From Chara braunii (lineage: Eukaryota; Streptophyta; Charophyceae; Charales; Characeae), in contig BFEA01000590.1 in assembly GCA_003427395.1 (NCBI GenBank), forward strand, positions 15,774 to 36,208: a stretch of DNA of 20,435 nucleotides, written 5' to 3'. This document shows, one piece after another, positions 1 through 8,561 of this stretch. The notes beneath the pieces were generated by a model. It searched no databases, was not told where the DNA came from, and worked only from the letters and a program-made list of their open reading frames with translations. A program made the position numbers and the translations under genes. Every line of letters starts with the position of its first letter. The stretch's first letter is position 1.

Positions 1-40
1 ACACACACCCCTCCCCCCCCACACACACACACACACACAC
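1..40. repeat. (AC)n microsatellite with C-rich interruption
   Basis: AC dinucleotides interrupted by a CCCTCCCCCCCC run. The array is cut by the window start, so its full length is unknown. Positions 41-243 after it are ordinary mixed sequence in which I see no gene or motif. Confidence 0.9.
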
Positions 41-243
41 AAAAACAATGGGTTATATGCTTGTGTTATGTTAGTTTTTCAGACTTACTACCGTTCTTGT
101 CAAGGGTTTGGACCGACCGTCTGTCACGATCGCAAGGTTGGTGTGAGTAAAGCCGACCACTTTTCTTAGGGGAGTCGCTAACTCTGGTCGATGTGGTGAT
201 TCGTTATCCATCAGTAAAATGAATCCTGGCAGACTGTTGGGGT

Positions 244-266
244 TCACACACACACTCACACACACA

Positions 267-348
<82 letters not shown>
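244..348. repeat. (AC)n microsatellite
   Basis: About 105 bp of nearly pure AC with a few early interruptions (CTC, CAT). Reading frames across it give Thr-His or Cys-Val repeats and are not genes. It forms the left flank of the inverted repeat at 362-425; the (TG)n tract at 445-502 is its complementary counterpart on the right. Confidence 0.95.
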
Positions 349-349
<1 letters not shown>

Positions 350-361
350 GTGTATTTTTTC

Positions 362-425
362 GTGTTCTAGCGGAAGTTCCATTCTATTTTGCTCATCCTA
401 TCAAAAAAATATTCCGCTAGAACAC
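362..425. repeat. Perfect 14-bp inverted repeat between AC and TG tracts
   Basis: The left arm 362-375 (GTGTTCTAGCGGAA) is the exact reverse complement of 412-425 (TTCCGCTAGAACAC), with a 36-nt loop. With the flanking (AC)n and (TG)n tracts, self-complementarity extends over a much larger imperfect hairpin spanning about 244-502. It could be the ends of a tiny inverted-repeat element or a product of palindrome formation. No function can be assigned. Confidence 0.75.
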
Positions 426-444
426 TAAAATATGCATTTCTACA

Positions 445-502
445 CGTGTGTGTGTTTGTGTGTGTGTGTGTGTATGTTTGTGTGTGTGTGTGTGTGTGTG
501 TG
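445..502. repeat. (TG)n microsatellite
   Basis: TG dinucleotides with a few T interruptions, complementary to the AC tract at 244-348. Confidence 0.93.
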
Positions 503-549
503 AGCAACGTACTCGCCAACAGGTAATCGAACAGGTAATCGAACAAGCA

Positions 550-605
<56 letters not shown>

Positions 606-738
606 AGAGAGTTTCATCGATAGGATGAGCAACGTACTCGCCAACAGGTAATCGAACAGGGAATCGAACAGGGAATCAAACAGGGAATCGAACAAGCAAT
701 CGAACAAGCAATCGAACAAGCAATCGAATAGGCCAACA
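501..738. repeat. 12-bp minisatellite and 35-bp direct duplication
   Basis: A block starting TGAGCAACGTACTCGCC occurs at about 501-535 and again at about 626-660, so the period is 125 bp. Each copy leads into tandem 12-mers of the form AATCGAACAGGK or AATCGAACAAGC (about three in the first copy, eight in the second). A (GA)n tract at about 553-610 lies between them. The second copy runs to about 732 and then into (GATA)n. This looks like local segmental duplication with repeat expansion, not coding. Confidence 0.8.
553..610. repeat. (GA)n microsatellite
   Basis: Pure GA dinucleotides to about 600, then a short AAAAGAGAGA interruption. It lies inside the 125-bp duplicated block. Confidence 0.93.
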
Positions 739-746
739 GATAAACA

Positions 747-862
<116 letters not shown>

Positions 863-1442
863 AGGGCAAATAGCCAATCGAACAGGCAAGTCTCCAACCT
901 CGTGGCTGGCCTCATGCTACGTCCATCGATTGGAATAGCAATATCGACTAAATGTACCACCTCAACATGGAAATATACACTGCCACATATGTAATAACGC
1001 GTGCACGCGGAAAACGAAACATCAATAATATGACCCATTACATGTCACGACCCAGCCTGAACACCATAAACATCATTGTCACACAGTGTGGGAAGGAGAT
1101 ACAGAAAGGGAAAGGAAGAGTATTTTGGATCGGTATCGATGGCATCTTTTTTTTCCCATCCCCCCTTTCCACCTCTCCTTCTTCCTCGTCATCCTTGTAT
1201 GATTGGAACATGGTGCTTCTTCTAAATGTGAGAGCGCCATGTCACTGCTCACAGTGTGTGATGATGATGATGATGATGATGATGATAATGTCGAGACAGG
1301 GTCGTTCGACAATTCGGTCTGAATATTGGTTTTCCACTTTTTCGTCGTGCTTTCCTAACTACATCTGTCAAAGGTCCGTTCTTGGGTCTGGTGTGCACCG
1401 TTTAGGCGTGCGACATTTTGTGTGTGTGTATATGTATGTGTG
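863..1442. other. Non-repetitive stretch, no gene seen; contains (ATG)n
   Basis: Mixed sequence without a credible gene. A plus-strand frame of 189 codons (952-1521) covers most of it but ends inside the AATC repeats, has low-complexity Ser and Met runs, and shows no recognisable domain. A (GAT/ATG)n run of about 30 bp sits at 1259-1289, and a T/C-rich tract at 1147-1190. Confidence 0.5.
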
Positions 1443-1546
1443 TCAATCGAACGAAAAATCATACAATCAATTAAACAAAGAATCATTCAATCATTCAATC
1501 ATTCGATCGATCAACCGATGAATATATTCAATCAATCAAACAAACA

Positions 1547-1594
<48 letters not shown>

Positions 1595-1674
1595 GTCAAC
1601 TAATCAATTAATCTATCTATCAATCAAGTTATGACTCCATCATTCAGTCAATCAATCAATCAATCATTCAATCG

Positions 1675-1718
<44 letters not shown>

Positions 1719-1726
1719 TTCAATCG

Positions 1727-1792
<66 letters not shown>

Positions 1793-1795
1793 TAA
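1443..1795. repeat. (AATC)n tetranucleotide repeat, two blocks
   Basis: ATCA/AATC tetramers with substitutions (ATTC, GTTC) fill about 1443-1632 and 1645-1795. The best stretches are 1548-1594 and 1735-1792. They are separated by a short non-repeat piece near 1630-1645. Confidence 0.95.
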
Positions 1796-2041
1796 GGTCG
1801 ACAAACAATAAATCAAACAGTCAAATATGTGGAAGTATGACAATCTGTCTGGATGAAATATTACAAGAAATGAAGCGTAATTCACTTTGAATTGACTGAA
1901 AACAAAGGAAAAAGACCAAAAAAAAACTAATCAAAGATAAAACAAACCATAAAAGCAGTTTGTCACTGGTCGTAGATATCGGTCATTTCACTACGTATAA
2001 ATAAGACGGATTACGTTTTTCATACTATCAATAGGTACGGA

Positions 2042-2096
<55 letters not shown>

Positions 2097-2286
2097 AAGG
2101 TCGGAGCGGAAAAAAAATGCCTTGTGCCGCGAGGGAAACAAAAAAGACATAAAAAGAAAAAATACAATTATACATCATGTTCAACTTTGTTGTCACCGTG
2201 ACAATTGGTTTACCCTATTTTGTTCTATTTCCTCTGTGAGGTTTTGTTTCCTCCTCTTCATGTGTGGAATGTGTTTTATATATATA
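1796..2286. other. AT-rich intergenic DNA with a 51-nt A tract
   Basis: No gene is visible. An uninterrupted A run occupies 2045-2095. It could be a retroposon tail, but I see no recognisable body upstream and no target duplication. The stretch ends in TATATATA, directly abutting the first R element. Confidence 0.55.
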
Positions 2287-3015
2287 CAGGGTAGCCATTG
2301 TTCGGGACAGGTCAAATGCCCGAACTTGAACGCCTGAACGTTCGGCACCCCCTCTCGACGTGTTCGACCATTCGGTTGAATGCGGGAAAAAAAAAAAACA
2401 CAAAAAAAAAAAATCAAAAAAATCTGAAACAAATATATGTTATGCAAAAGAGTAAACTGAACAATATTTGCCGCAACGTTACATCCAAATTTACCGAATT
2501 TAAAACAAAAATCAAATACTAAAAAATAATAATAAAAAAAAAATTAAAAAAAAATAAAACAAGAATGAAATTATTGAGTGGGCGAGCAGGTTTTTGACAC
2601 TGCCATATTTGGCGATTTTTCAATTTATTTTTTTTTGTGACAAATGTCATGAAAATTTATGTTTGTGTATCTTACATAATAGAGAATCTACAAATAAAGT
2701 TTCAAAAAATAATCTTTTTTTTCATACCCCGAAATAAAGGAAAAACAAAAAGTGAAAAGAAAAAAAAAACAAATTAGTGAGTGGGCTAACAAGTTTTGAC
2801 ACCACCATCTTTGCTGATTTTTCGTTTGTTTTTTGGCTGAACAGAATAGCTTACATCACAAAGAACTCAAAAAAAAGTATGCAAAAAAACATAATACTAT
2901 TTAGGTGTCAAAATAATTGTTTGTGGGGTCCGAACCATTTTAGGTTCGGGCCTCGTAAGGGGCCCTGAACGCTCAAAAGTTCGGGGGTCAGCTTAGGGAC
3001 CTCTGTGCAACCCTG
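2287..3015 (+). mobile_element. R element copy 1 (MITE-like, non-coding)
   Basis: This copy begins CAGGGT after a TATATATA run and ends ACCCTG followed by TATAT. That gives short terminal inverted repeats flanked by TA, as in a non-autonomous DNA transposon. In order it holds: a GC-rich segment with TTCGGG/CCCGAA-type repeats (to about 2388), an A-rich tract, an AT-rich core with two copies of a GACAC(C)GCCATCTTTGGCGATTTTT-like module (near 2600 and 2800), and a second GC-rich end (about 2930-3010). It has no long ORF. It is the most diverged copy. The superfamily is unknown. Confidence 0.7.
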
Positions 3016-3018
3016 TAT

Positions 3019-3170
3019 ATCACCAGCCCGTACGTACGGAGGTCCCCGGGCAGACCTCCGTACGTACGGGCGTTCGGGGTCCGAACCCGACGGCGTTCGG
3101 CCCCCGAATGCCCGTATGTACGGAGGTCTGTACGTACGGAGGTCTGCCCGGGGACCTCCGTACGTACATA
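3019..3170. repeat. Fragmentary R-element ends forming strong hairpins
   Basis: This GC-rich block is made of R termini joined in opposite orientations. A perfect 18-bp inverted repeat is visible: 3027-3044 pairs with 3053-3070 across an 8-nt spacer. The arms are CCCGTACGTACGGAGGTC and its complement. A further copy of the same arms lies at about 3113-3168. Reading frames here encode Arg-Thr-Tyr-Gly repeats on both strands, explained by the CGTACG palindromes rather than by coding. Confidence 0.7.
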
Positions 3171-3805
3171 CAGCGTCACCAGCCCGTACGTACGAAGGTC
3201 CCCGGACAGACCTCCGTACGTACAGGCATTCGGGCTCCCGTACGGGGTCCGAACTTGACGGCATTTAACCCCCGCCAAAAATTATTTATGGGCCTCAAAG
3301 TAATTTTTTTCTCTGAATTTGTTTTTGTAAGTTCTGTATGACATGTGGTACATGCCTATAAATTTTCAAGTCATTTGGCTCAGCCAAATAAGAATTAAGA
3401 ATCTCCAAAGATGGCGGTCTCAAAACGTGCTCACCTACATTTTTTTTGACTTTTTACTTTTTGTTTTCACTTTAGTTCAGGATCTAAACAATTTTATTAT
3501 TTTTTGAAACGTTTTTAGTGGGTTTCGCATTACGTGAAGTACACATTTGTAAACTTTCATGGCATTTGTCTATGCCAAAAAAAAAAGAAAAATCGCGAAA
3601 GATGGTGGTGTCGAAAACGTGCTCGTGCACTCGCTAAATTTAATTCTTTTTTATTTTTTATTATTTTTATTATTGGTATTTGTTTTTCGTATTTTATTTT
3701 TATTTCAAATTTGGTAAGGAATTTGGATGTAATGCTCAAGCGAATTTTGTTTTATTTATTTTTCTTCATAACATATCGTTTTGTTTTGTTTTTTGAAGAA
3801 AAATA
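3171..3805 (-). mobile_element. R element copy 2, inverted, one end truncated
   Basis: It starts with a CAGCGTCACC terminus, close to the CAGGGTTACC seen elsewhere, and runs through both AAAGATGGCGGT-type modules (about 3406 and 3600). It stops after the AACATAT box just before the position where other copies have their poly-A and second GC-rich end. It is therefore truncated at the equivalent of the element's left end. Copy 3 follows within a few bases. Confidence 0.7.
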
Positions 3806-3814
3806 AATAAAACG

Positions 3815-4416
3815 ATCGGGCTGGCCCCCGAACGTTCGTGCGTTCGGGGTCCCGTTCGGGGGCCAAACACCTCCAGGTTAGGCTCCCGCCAAAAACACTT
3901 TCGGGGACTAAAAATAAGTATTTGTTTTTGAATTGTTTTTTGTAAGTTTTCTATGATGTAACCTACAGGCCTATAAAGTTTGAAACCATTCTGCTAAGCC
4001 AAAAAAACATTAAAAATCATCAAAGATGGGGGTGTCAAAACGTGCTCGCCACTCACTATTTTGTTTTTTTCCACTTTTAACTTTTTGTTTTCACTTTATT
4101 TCGGGGCCTCAAAACTTTTATTATTTTTTGAAAAACAATTAATGAGTTATTGATTATGTGAACTACTTATCTGTAAATTTTCAGGGCATTTGTCAATGCC
4201 AAAAAAAAATAAAAATCGGCAAAGATGGCGGTGTCGAAAAGGTGTTGACACACTCACTCATTTTAATTCTCTTTTTATTTTTTCTTATTTTTATCATAGC
4301 GTTTATTTCCTGTATTTGATTTTTAATTCAAATTTGGTAAGGAATTTGGATGTAGTGCCCGGACAAATGTTGTTTAGTTTATTTTTCTCCATAACATATG
4401 TTTTTTTCGAAATATT

Positions 4417-4419
<3 letters not shown>
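3815..4419 (-). mobile_element. R element copy 3, inverted, both ends incomplete
   Basis: It begins inside the GC-rich end (GGGCTGGCCCCCGAACG), lacking the outer CAGGGT. It contains two AAAGATGGSGGTGTC modules (about 4022 and 4219). It breaks off near 4419 at almost the same internal point as copy 2, passing into (AT)n. Confidence 0.7.
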
Positions 4420-4448
<29 letters not shown>

Positions 4449-4449
4449 C
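4420..4449. repeat. (AT)n between R copies
   Basis: About 15 AT dinucleotides followed by CGTTAAATAAAAA, then the CAGGGT start of the next R copy. Related ATATATCGTC linkers occur at the other junctions. Confidence 0.9.
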
Positions 4450-4461
4450 GTTAAATAAAAA

Positions 4462-4575
4462 CAGGGTAACCGGCATTCGGGACGGGCCGAATGCCCGAAC
4501 CCGAACGCCCGAACGTATGGGACCCCTTGGGGATGCGTTCAGCCGTTCGGCCGTTCGGGCCGAACGAAGACCTTG

Positions 4576-4660
<85 letters not shown>

Positions 4661-5289
4661 ATCAAAAAAATCTGAAAAACAAATATGTTATGGAGAAAAA
4701 TAAATTAAACAAGATTTGCCTTAGCATTACGTCCGAATTCCTTACCAAATTTGAAATAAAAGTAAAATACACAGAACAAATACTAATAAAAAAAATAAAA
4801 AAAATAAAAAGAGAATTAAATTTAGTGAATGCGCAAGCATGTTTTCGACACCGCCATCTTTGGCGATTTTTCAGTTTTTTTTGGCATAGCTAAATGCCCT
4901 AAAAATTTACAGATGTGTACTTCACATAATACAAAACCCACGAAAAAAGTTTCGGAAAATAAAAAAATTGCTTAGAACCCGAACTAAAGTGAAAACAAAA
5001 AGTAAAAAGTGAAAACAAACGTGGGCGAGCACGTTTTGACACCTCCATCTTTGGATATTTTTAATTCTTATTTGGCTAAGCCAAATGACTTGAAAATTTA
5101 TAGACATGTACTTCACGTCATGGAGAACTCATAAAAAAACATTCAGAAAAAAATATATATCTTTAGGCCCCAAAATAAGTTTTGGCGGGGGCCAAACGCC
5201 GTTGGGTTCGGACCCCGTACGGGACCCCGAACGCCCGAACGTACGGAGGTCCGCCCAGGGGTCTCCGTACGTACGGGCTGGTAACCCTG
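4462..5289 (+). mobile_element. R element copy 4, full length, 82-base internal poly-A
   Basis: Both termini are present: CAGGGTAACCGG at the left and GGTAACCCTG at the right. The left GC-rich segment (to about 4573) is followed by an uninterrupted A run at 4576-4657, then the AT-rich core with two CGCCATCTTTGG modules (about 4851 and 5045). The right GC-rich end carries CGTACGGAGGTC hairpin arms. The poly-A accounts for its greater length compared with other copies. It is non-coding. Confidence 0.8.
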
Positions 5290-5309
5290 TATATATATCG
5301 TCAAATATA

Positions 5310-6020
5310 TAGGGTAACCGGCATTCGGGACGGGCCGAACGCCCGAACGTATGGGACCCCTTGGGGATGCATTCGGCCGTTCGGGCCGAACGTGGACCCA
5401 AAAAAAAAAAAAAAAAAAAGTCATCAAAATTATTTGAAAAACAGATATGTTATGGAAAAAACTAAATCAGACAAGATTTGCCTGAGCATTACATCCGAAT
5501 TCCTTACCAAATTTGAAATAAAAATAAAATACATAAAATAAATACTAAGAATAAAAATAAATAAAAATAAAAAGAGAATTAAATTCAGTGAGTGCGCAAG
5601 CATGTTTTCGACACCGCCATCTTTGGCGATTTTTTATTTTTTTTGGGCATAGCAAAATGCGCTGAAAACTTACAGATGTGTACTTCACTTAACACAAAAC
5701 CCACTAAAAAAGTTTCAAAAAATAATAAAATTGTTTAAACCCCGAACTAAAGTGAAAACAAAAAGTAAAAAGGAAAAAAAAATATGTGGGCGAGCACGTT
5801 TTGACACCGCCATCTTTGGCGATTTTTAATTCTTATTTGGATTGGCCAAATGACTTGAAACTTTACAGGCATGTATGTCACATCATAGAGAACTGACAAA
5901 CAAAACTGCAGAGAAAAATAATTATTTTTGGGCCCCGAAATGTTTTTTGGCGGGGGCCAAACACCGTCGGGTTCGGACCCCCGTACGAGACCTCGAACGC
6001 CTGTACGTACGGGCTGGTGA

Positions 6021-6022
<2 letters not shown>
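5310..6022 (+). mobile_element. R element copy 5
   Basis: It starts TAGGGTAACCGGCATTCGGG and ends GGCTGGTGACC, where the final CTG has been replaced by an AT array. The A run is short (5400-5419). Two GACACCGCCATCTTTGGCGATTTTT modules lie near 5612 and 5803. It is closely similar to copy 4 over its whole length and arranged head-to-tail with it across a linker of about 20 bp (TATATATCGTCAAA). Confidence 0.8.
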
Positions 6023-6112
<90 letters not shown>

Positions 6113-6190
6113 CGTCACAAACAGAACTGCCCGGTAAAAACGTAGGCAGAGAGAGAGAAGAATATATATATATATCGTCTACATATATAT
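6022..6190. repeat. (AT)n array and linker between R copies
   Basis: About 80 bp of AT dinucleotides (6023-6104), then TATATATATCGTC, a unique stretch of about 55 bp containing a short GAGAGAGA, and then a second ATATATATATCGTC leading into more AT. The CGTC box thus occurs twice within 70 bp. Frames giving Ile-Tyr repeats are artefacts. Confidence 0.85.
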
Positions 6191-6197
6191 ATAGATA

Positions 6198-6299
6198 CAG
6201 GGTTGCCGGTGTTCGGGACGGGCCGAACGCCCGAACCCGAACGCCCGAACGTACGGGACCCCTTCGGAAGGCGTTCGGCCGTTCGGACCGAACGCGGAC

Positions 6300-6330
<31 letters not shown>

Positions 6331-6967
6331 GTCAAGAAATTCCAAAACAATATATGTTATGGAGGAAAATAAACTACACAACATTTGCCTGGGCACTACA
6401 TACAAATTCTTTACCAAATTTGAATTAAAAATCGAATACAGAAAATAAACACTATGATAAAAATAAGAAAAATAAAAAAAAGATTTAAAATGAGTGAGTG
6501 TGCCAACACCTTTTCGACACCGCCATCTTTGCCGATTTTTAATTATTTTTTGGCATTGACAAATGCCCTGAAAATTTACAGATATGTAGTTTACATAATA
6601 AATAACTCATTAAAATATTTTTAAAAAATCATAAATGTTATTAGGGGCCAAAATAAAGTGAAAACAAAAAGTTAAAAGTTAAAAGAAAACAAAATAGTCA
6701 GTGGGTGAGCACATTTTGACACCCCCATCTTTCACGATTTTTAATGTTTTTTTGGCTCAGCAGAATGGCTTCAAATTTGTAGGCGTGTAGGTTACATTAT
6801 AGAGAACTCACAAAAAAAAAAATCAGAAAAAAAAACTTAGCTTCAGGCCCTGAAATATATTTTGGCGGGGGCCGAACCTGGAGGTGTTCGGCCCCCAAAC
6901 GGGACCCCGAACGCCCGAACGTTCGGGGACCAGCCCGGGGGCCCCCGAACGTTTGGTCAGGTAACCC

Positions 6968-6969
<2 letters not shown>
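6198..6969 (+). mobile_element. R element copy 6
   Basis: It starts CAGGGTTGCCGG after ATAGATA and ends GGTAACCCTATATAT. The A run is about 28 bases (6300-6327). Modules lie near 6519 (CCGCCATCTTTGCCG) and 6722. The right GC-rich end is of a different subtype from copies 4 and 5: it is rich in GTTCGGGGGCC and lacks the CGTACGGAGG hairpin, resembling the end of copy 3. Confidence 0.78.

Positions 6970-7002
<33 letters not shown>
6967..7002. repeat. (AT)n between R copies
   Basis: AT dinucleotides with a single G interruption, joining the right end of copy 6 to the truncated end of copy 7. Confidence 0.9.
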
Positions 7003-7608
7003 TTGTGAGTTCTCTATGACGTGAGGTACATGTCTGTAAATTTTCAAGTCTTTTGGATGAGCCAAATAAGAATAAAAAATCGGCAAAGATGGCGGTGTCA
7101 AAACGTGCTCGCCCACATACTTTGTCACTTCTTACTTTTTATTTTCACTTTAGTTCGGGGTCTAAACTATTTTATTATTTTTTGAAACGTTTTTATTGGG
7201 TTGTTTATTATGTGAAGTACGCATCTGTAAATTTTCAGGGCATTTAGCTATGCAAAAAAAAAAAAAAAAAATCGCCAAAGATGGCGGTGTCGAAAACATG
7301 CTTGCGCACTCACTAAATTTAATTCTCTTTTTATTTTTATTTATTTTTATTATTAGTATTTGTTCTATGTATTTTATTTTTATTTCCAATTTGGTAAGGA
7401 ATTCGGACGTAATGCTCAGGCAAATCTTGTTTAATTTATTTTTTTCCATAACATATCTTTTTTTCAATTTTTTTGATGAAACTTTTTTTTTTTTTTTTTT
7501 TTTTGGATCCGCATTCGACCCGAACGGCCAGAACGCATTCCCAAGGGGTTCCATACGTTCGGGCGTTCGGGTTCGGGCGTTCGGACCGTCTCGAACGCCG
7601 GTTACCCT
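7003..7608 (-). mobile_element. R element copy 7, inverted, right end missing
   Basis: It enters at the GTGAGTTCTCTATG box, so the GC-rich right end of the element is absent. It then contains both AAAGATGGCGGTGTC modules (7084 and 7275), an internal T run at about 7483-7504 (complement of the poly-A), and the left GC-rich end, finishing GCCGGTTACCCTCTATATA. Confidence 0.78.
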
Positions 7609-7610
7609 CT

Positions 7611-7793
7611 ATATAGGGTCCCCAGCCCGTATGTACGGAGGTCCTTGGGCCGACCTCCGTACGTACGGGCGTTTGGGGTCCGAACTCGAAAGCGTTCGAC
7701 CCCCGCCAAAACTAATTTTGAGGCCTAAAAATACATTTTTTTTCTTGAAATGTTTTTCGTGAGTTCTCTATGATGTGAGGGACATGCCTCTAT
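7611..7793 (-). mobile_element. R element copy 8, interrupted by the retrotransposon
   Basis: It contains the GC-rich right end (hairpin arms near 7626-7669), the CCCCCGCCAAAA box and the GTGAGTTCTCTATGATG box, and stops at CATGCCTCTAT. The next stretch of R sequence (TTTTGAAGTTATTCTGCTAAGCC) resumes at about 13190, after the retrotransposon. Uninterrupted R copies have these two parts contiguous (compare 3945-4000), so the retrotransposon split this copy. TCTAT is present at both edges (7789-7793 and 13185-13189) and may be a 5-bp target duplication. Confidence 0.75.
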
Positions 7794-7800
7794 GTAGTGA

Positions 7801-8403
7801 CAGGGTTCATTTTTTTGGTTTTTTTTTTGTTCTCTATTTTTAACCCCGAGTAGTAAGTATTTTTGGGTTTCGATCTGTAGAACTGTGTTTAGCGATTTCT
7901 CGTTCTCTATCCGGGTTTCGATCCATTGGCCCGCTTTAGCGATCCCTGGTACTCCTTGAGAACGGGTTCACTTTTGTTTACTTGTACTGCCCCTTGAGCC
8001 CGGGCGTTTTGTGTGGGTTTGATTTTGGCTCGGTCGGAAACGTTTGGAGTGGGCCTTGTGTGCCTACCTTTGTTTTGCTTAGTACTAGCTACTGGTCGAC
8101 TGTTTCTCTGGTAAGTTCGACGATACCTCAGAGTCAGCACGTAGTACTTAAGCATTCGATGTTAGTGCAGTAGACCTCTTTCGGTTGACGGTCCTTCACG
8201 GCTTTTGCCGAGATTGATCGTGGGTACGTGGATCGCTTTGGTGGTTCCTGGGGTTGTGGAATGATTGAATGTTAACCGATTTTTCTATTGCGCTTCCGAA
8301 GTGTGTGGTACGTCACAACTTACGTGCGTGTCTTACGCGTGTGATTCTGTTTGGTTGAAGTACTTGTACGATCAGCTATGATGTATGCGTTTGCATAGAC
8401 CTA
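7801..8403 (+). repeat. 5' pseudo-LTR of the Penelope-like element
   Basis: Direct repeat of 12612-13187. I count by eye about 28 substitutions, mostly transitions, plus one 12-bp indel, so about 95% identity. The start is blurred by T runs. It contains an internal imperfect tandem repeat of about 48 bp beginning GGGTTTCGATC at 7865 and 7913, each followed by TTTAGCGAT. A GTAAGT motif near 8110 resembles a splice donor. This copy alone carries TACGTCAC near 8308, a CRE/bZIP-like sequence, in the indel. It presumably holds the promoter and 5' UTR; no TATA box is evident. Confidence 0.88.
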
Positions 8404-8561
8404 CCGATGCACATGTGAACCTTCCTGGAGTCCTCTAACTGGGAGTGAGGGAGCATGCAGTTCATAGTCTAAGTTTTCTGATTAGGGACTGGCTTGGACG
8501 ACTACGGAGTTGGGAAGACCGTCAAGATTACGAAGGCAACGTTGACGTACAGCGACCGAAG

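Noticed and set aside
2045-2095. Poly-A tail of a SINE or LINE
   Set aside because: No recognisable element body upstream, and no target-site duplication could be identified.
2908-7762. Open frames with Arg-Thr-Tyr-Gly-Gly and poly-Lys/poly-Phe stretches
   Set aside because: They follow the palindromic CGTACG ends and A/T runs of the R elements. They change frame between copies and show no conserved protein.
7865-7924. RNA polymerase III B box (GTTTCGATCC, twice)
   Set aside because: It has a mismatch at the first consensus position, and no A box at a suitable distance was seen.
7801-8403. Hammerhead ribozyme in the pseudo-LTR, as in canonical Penelope elements
   Set aside because: No CTGATGA core was found on either strand, which agrees with the N-terminal-EN clade lacking it.
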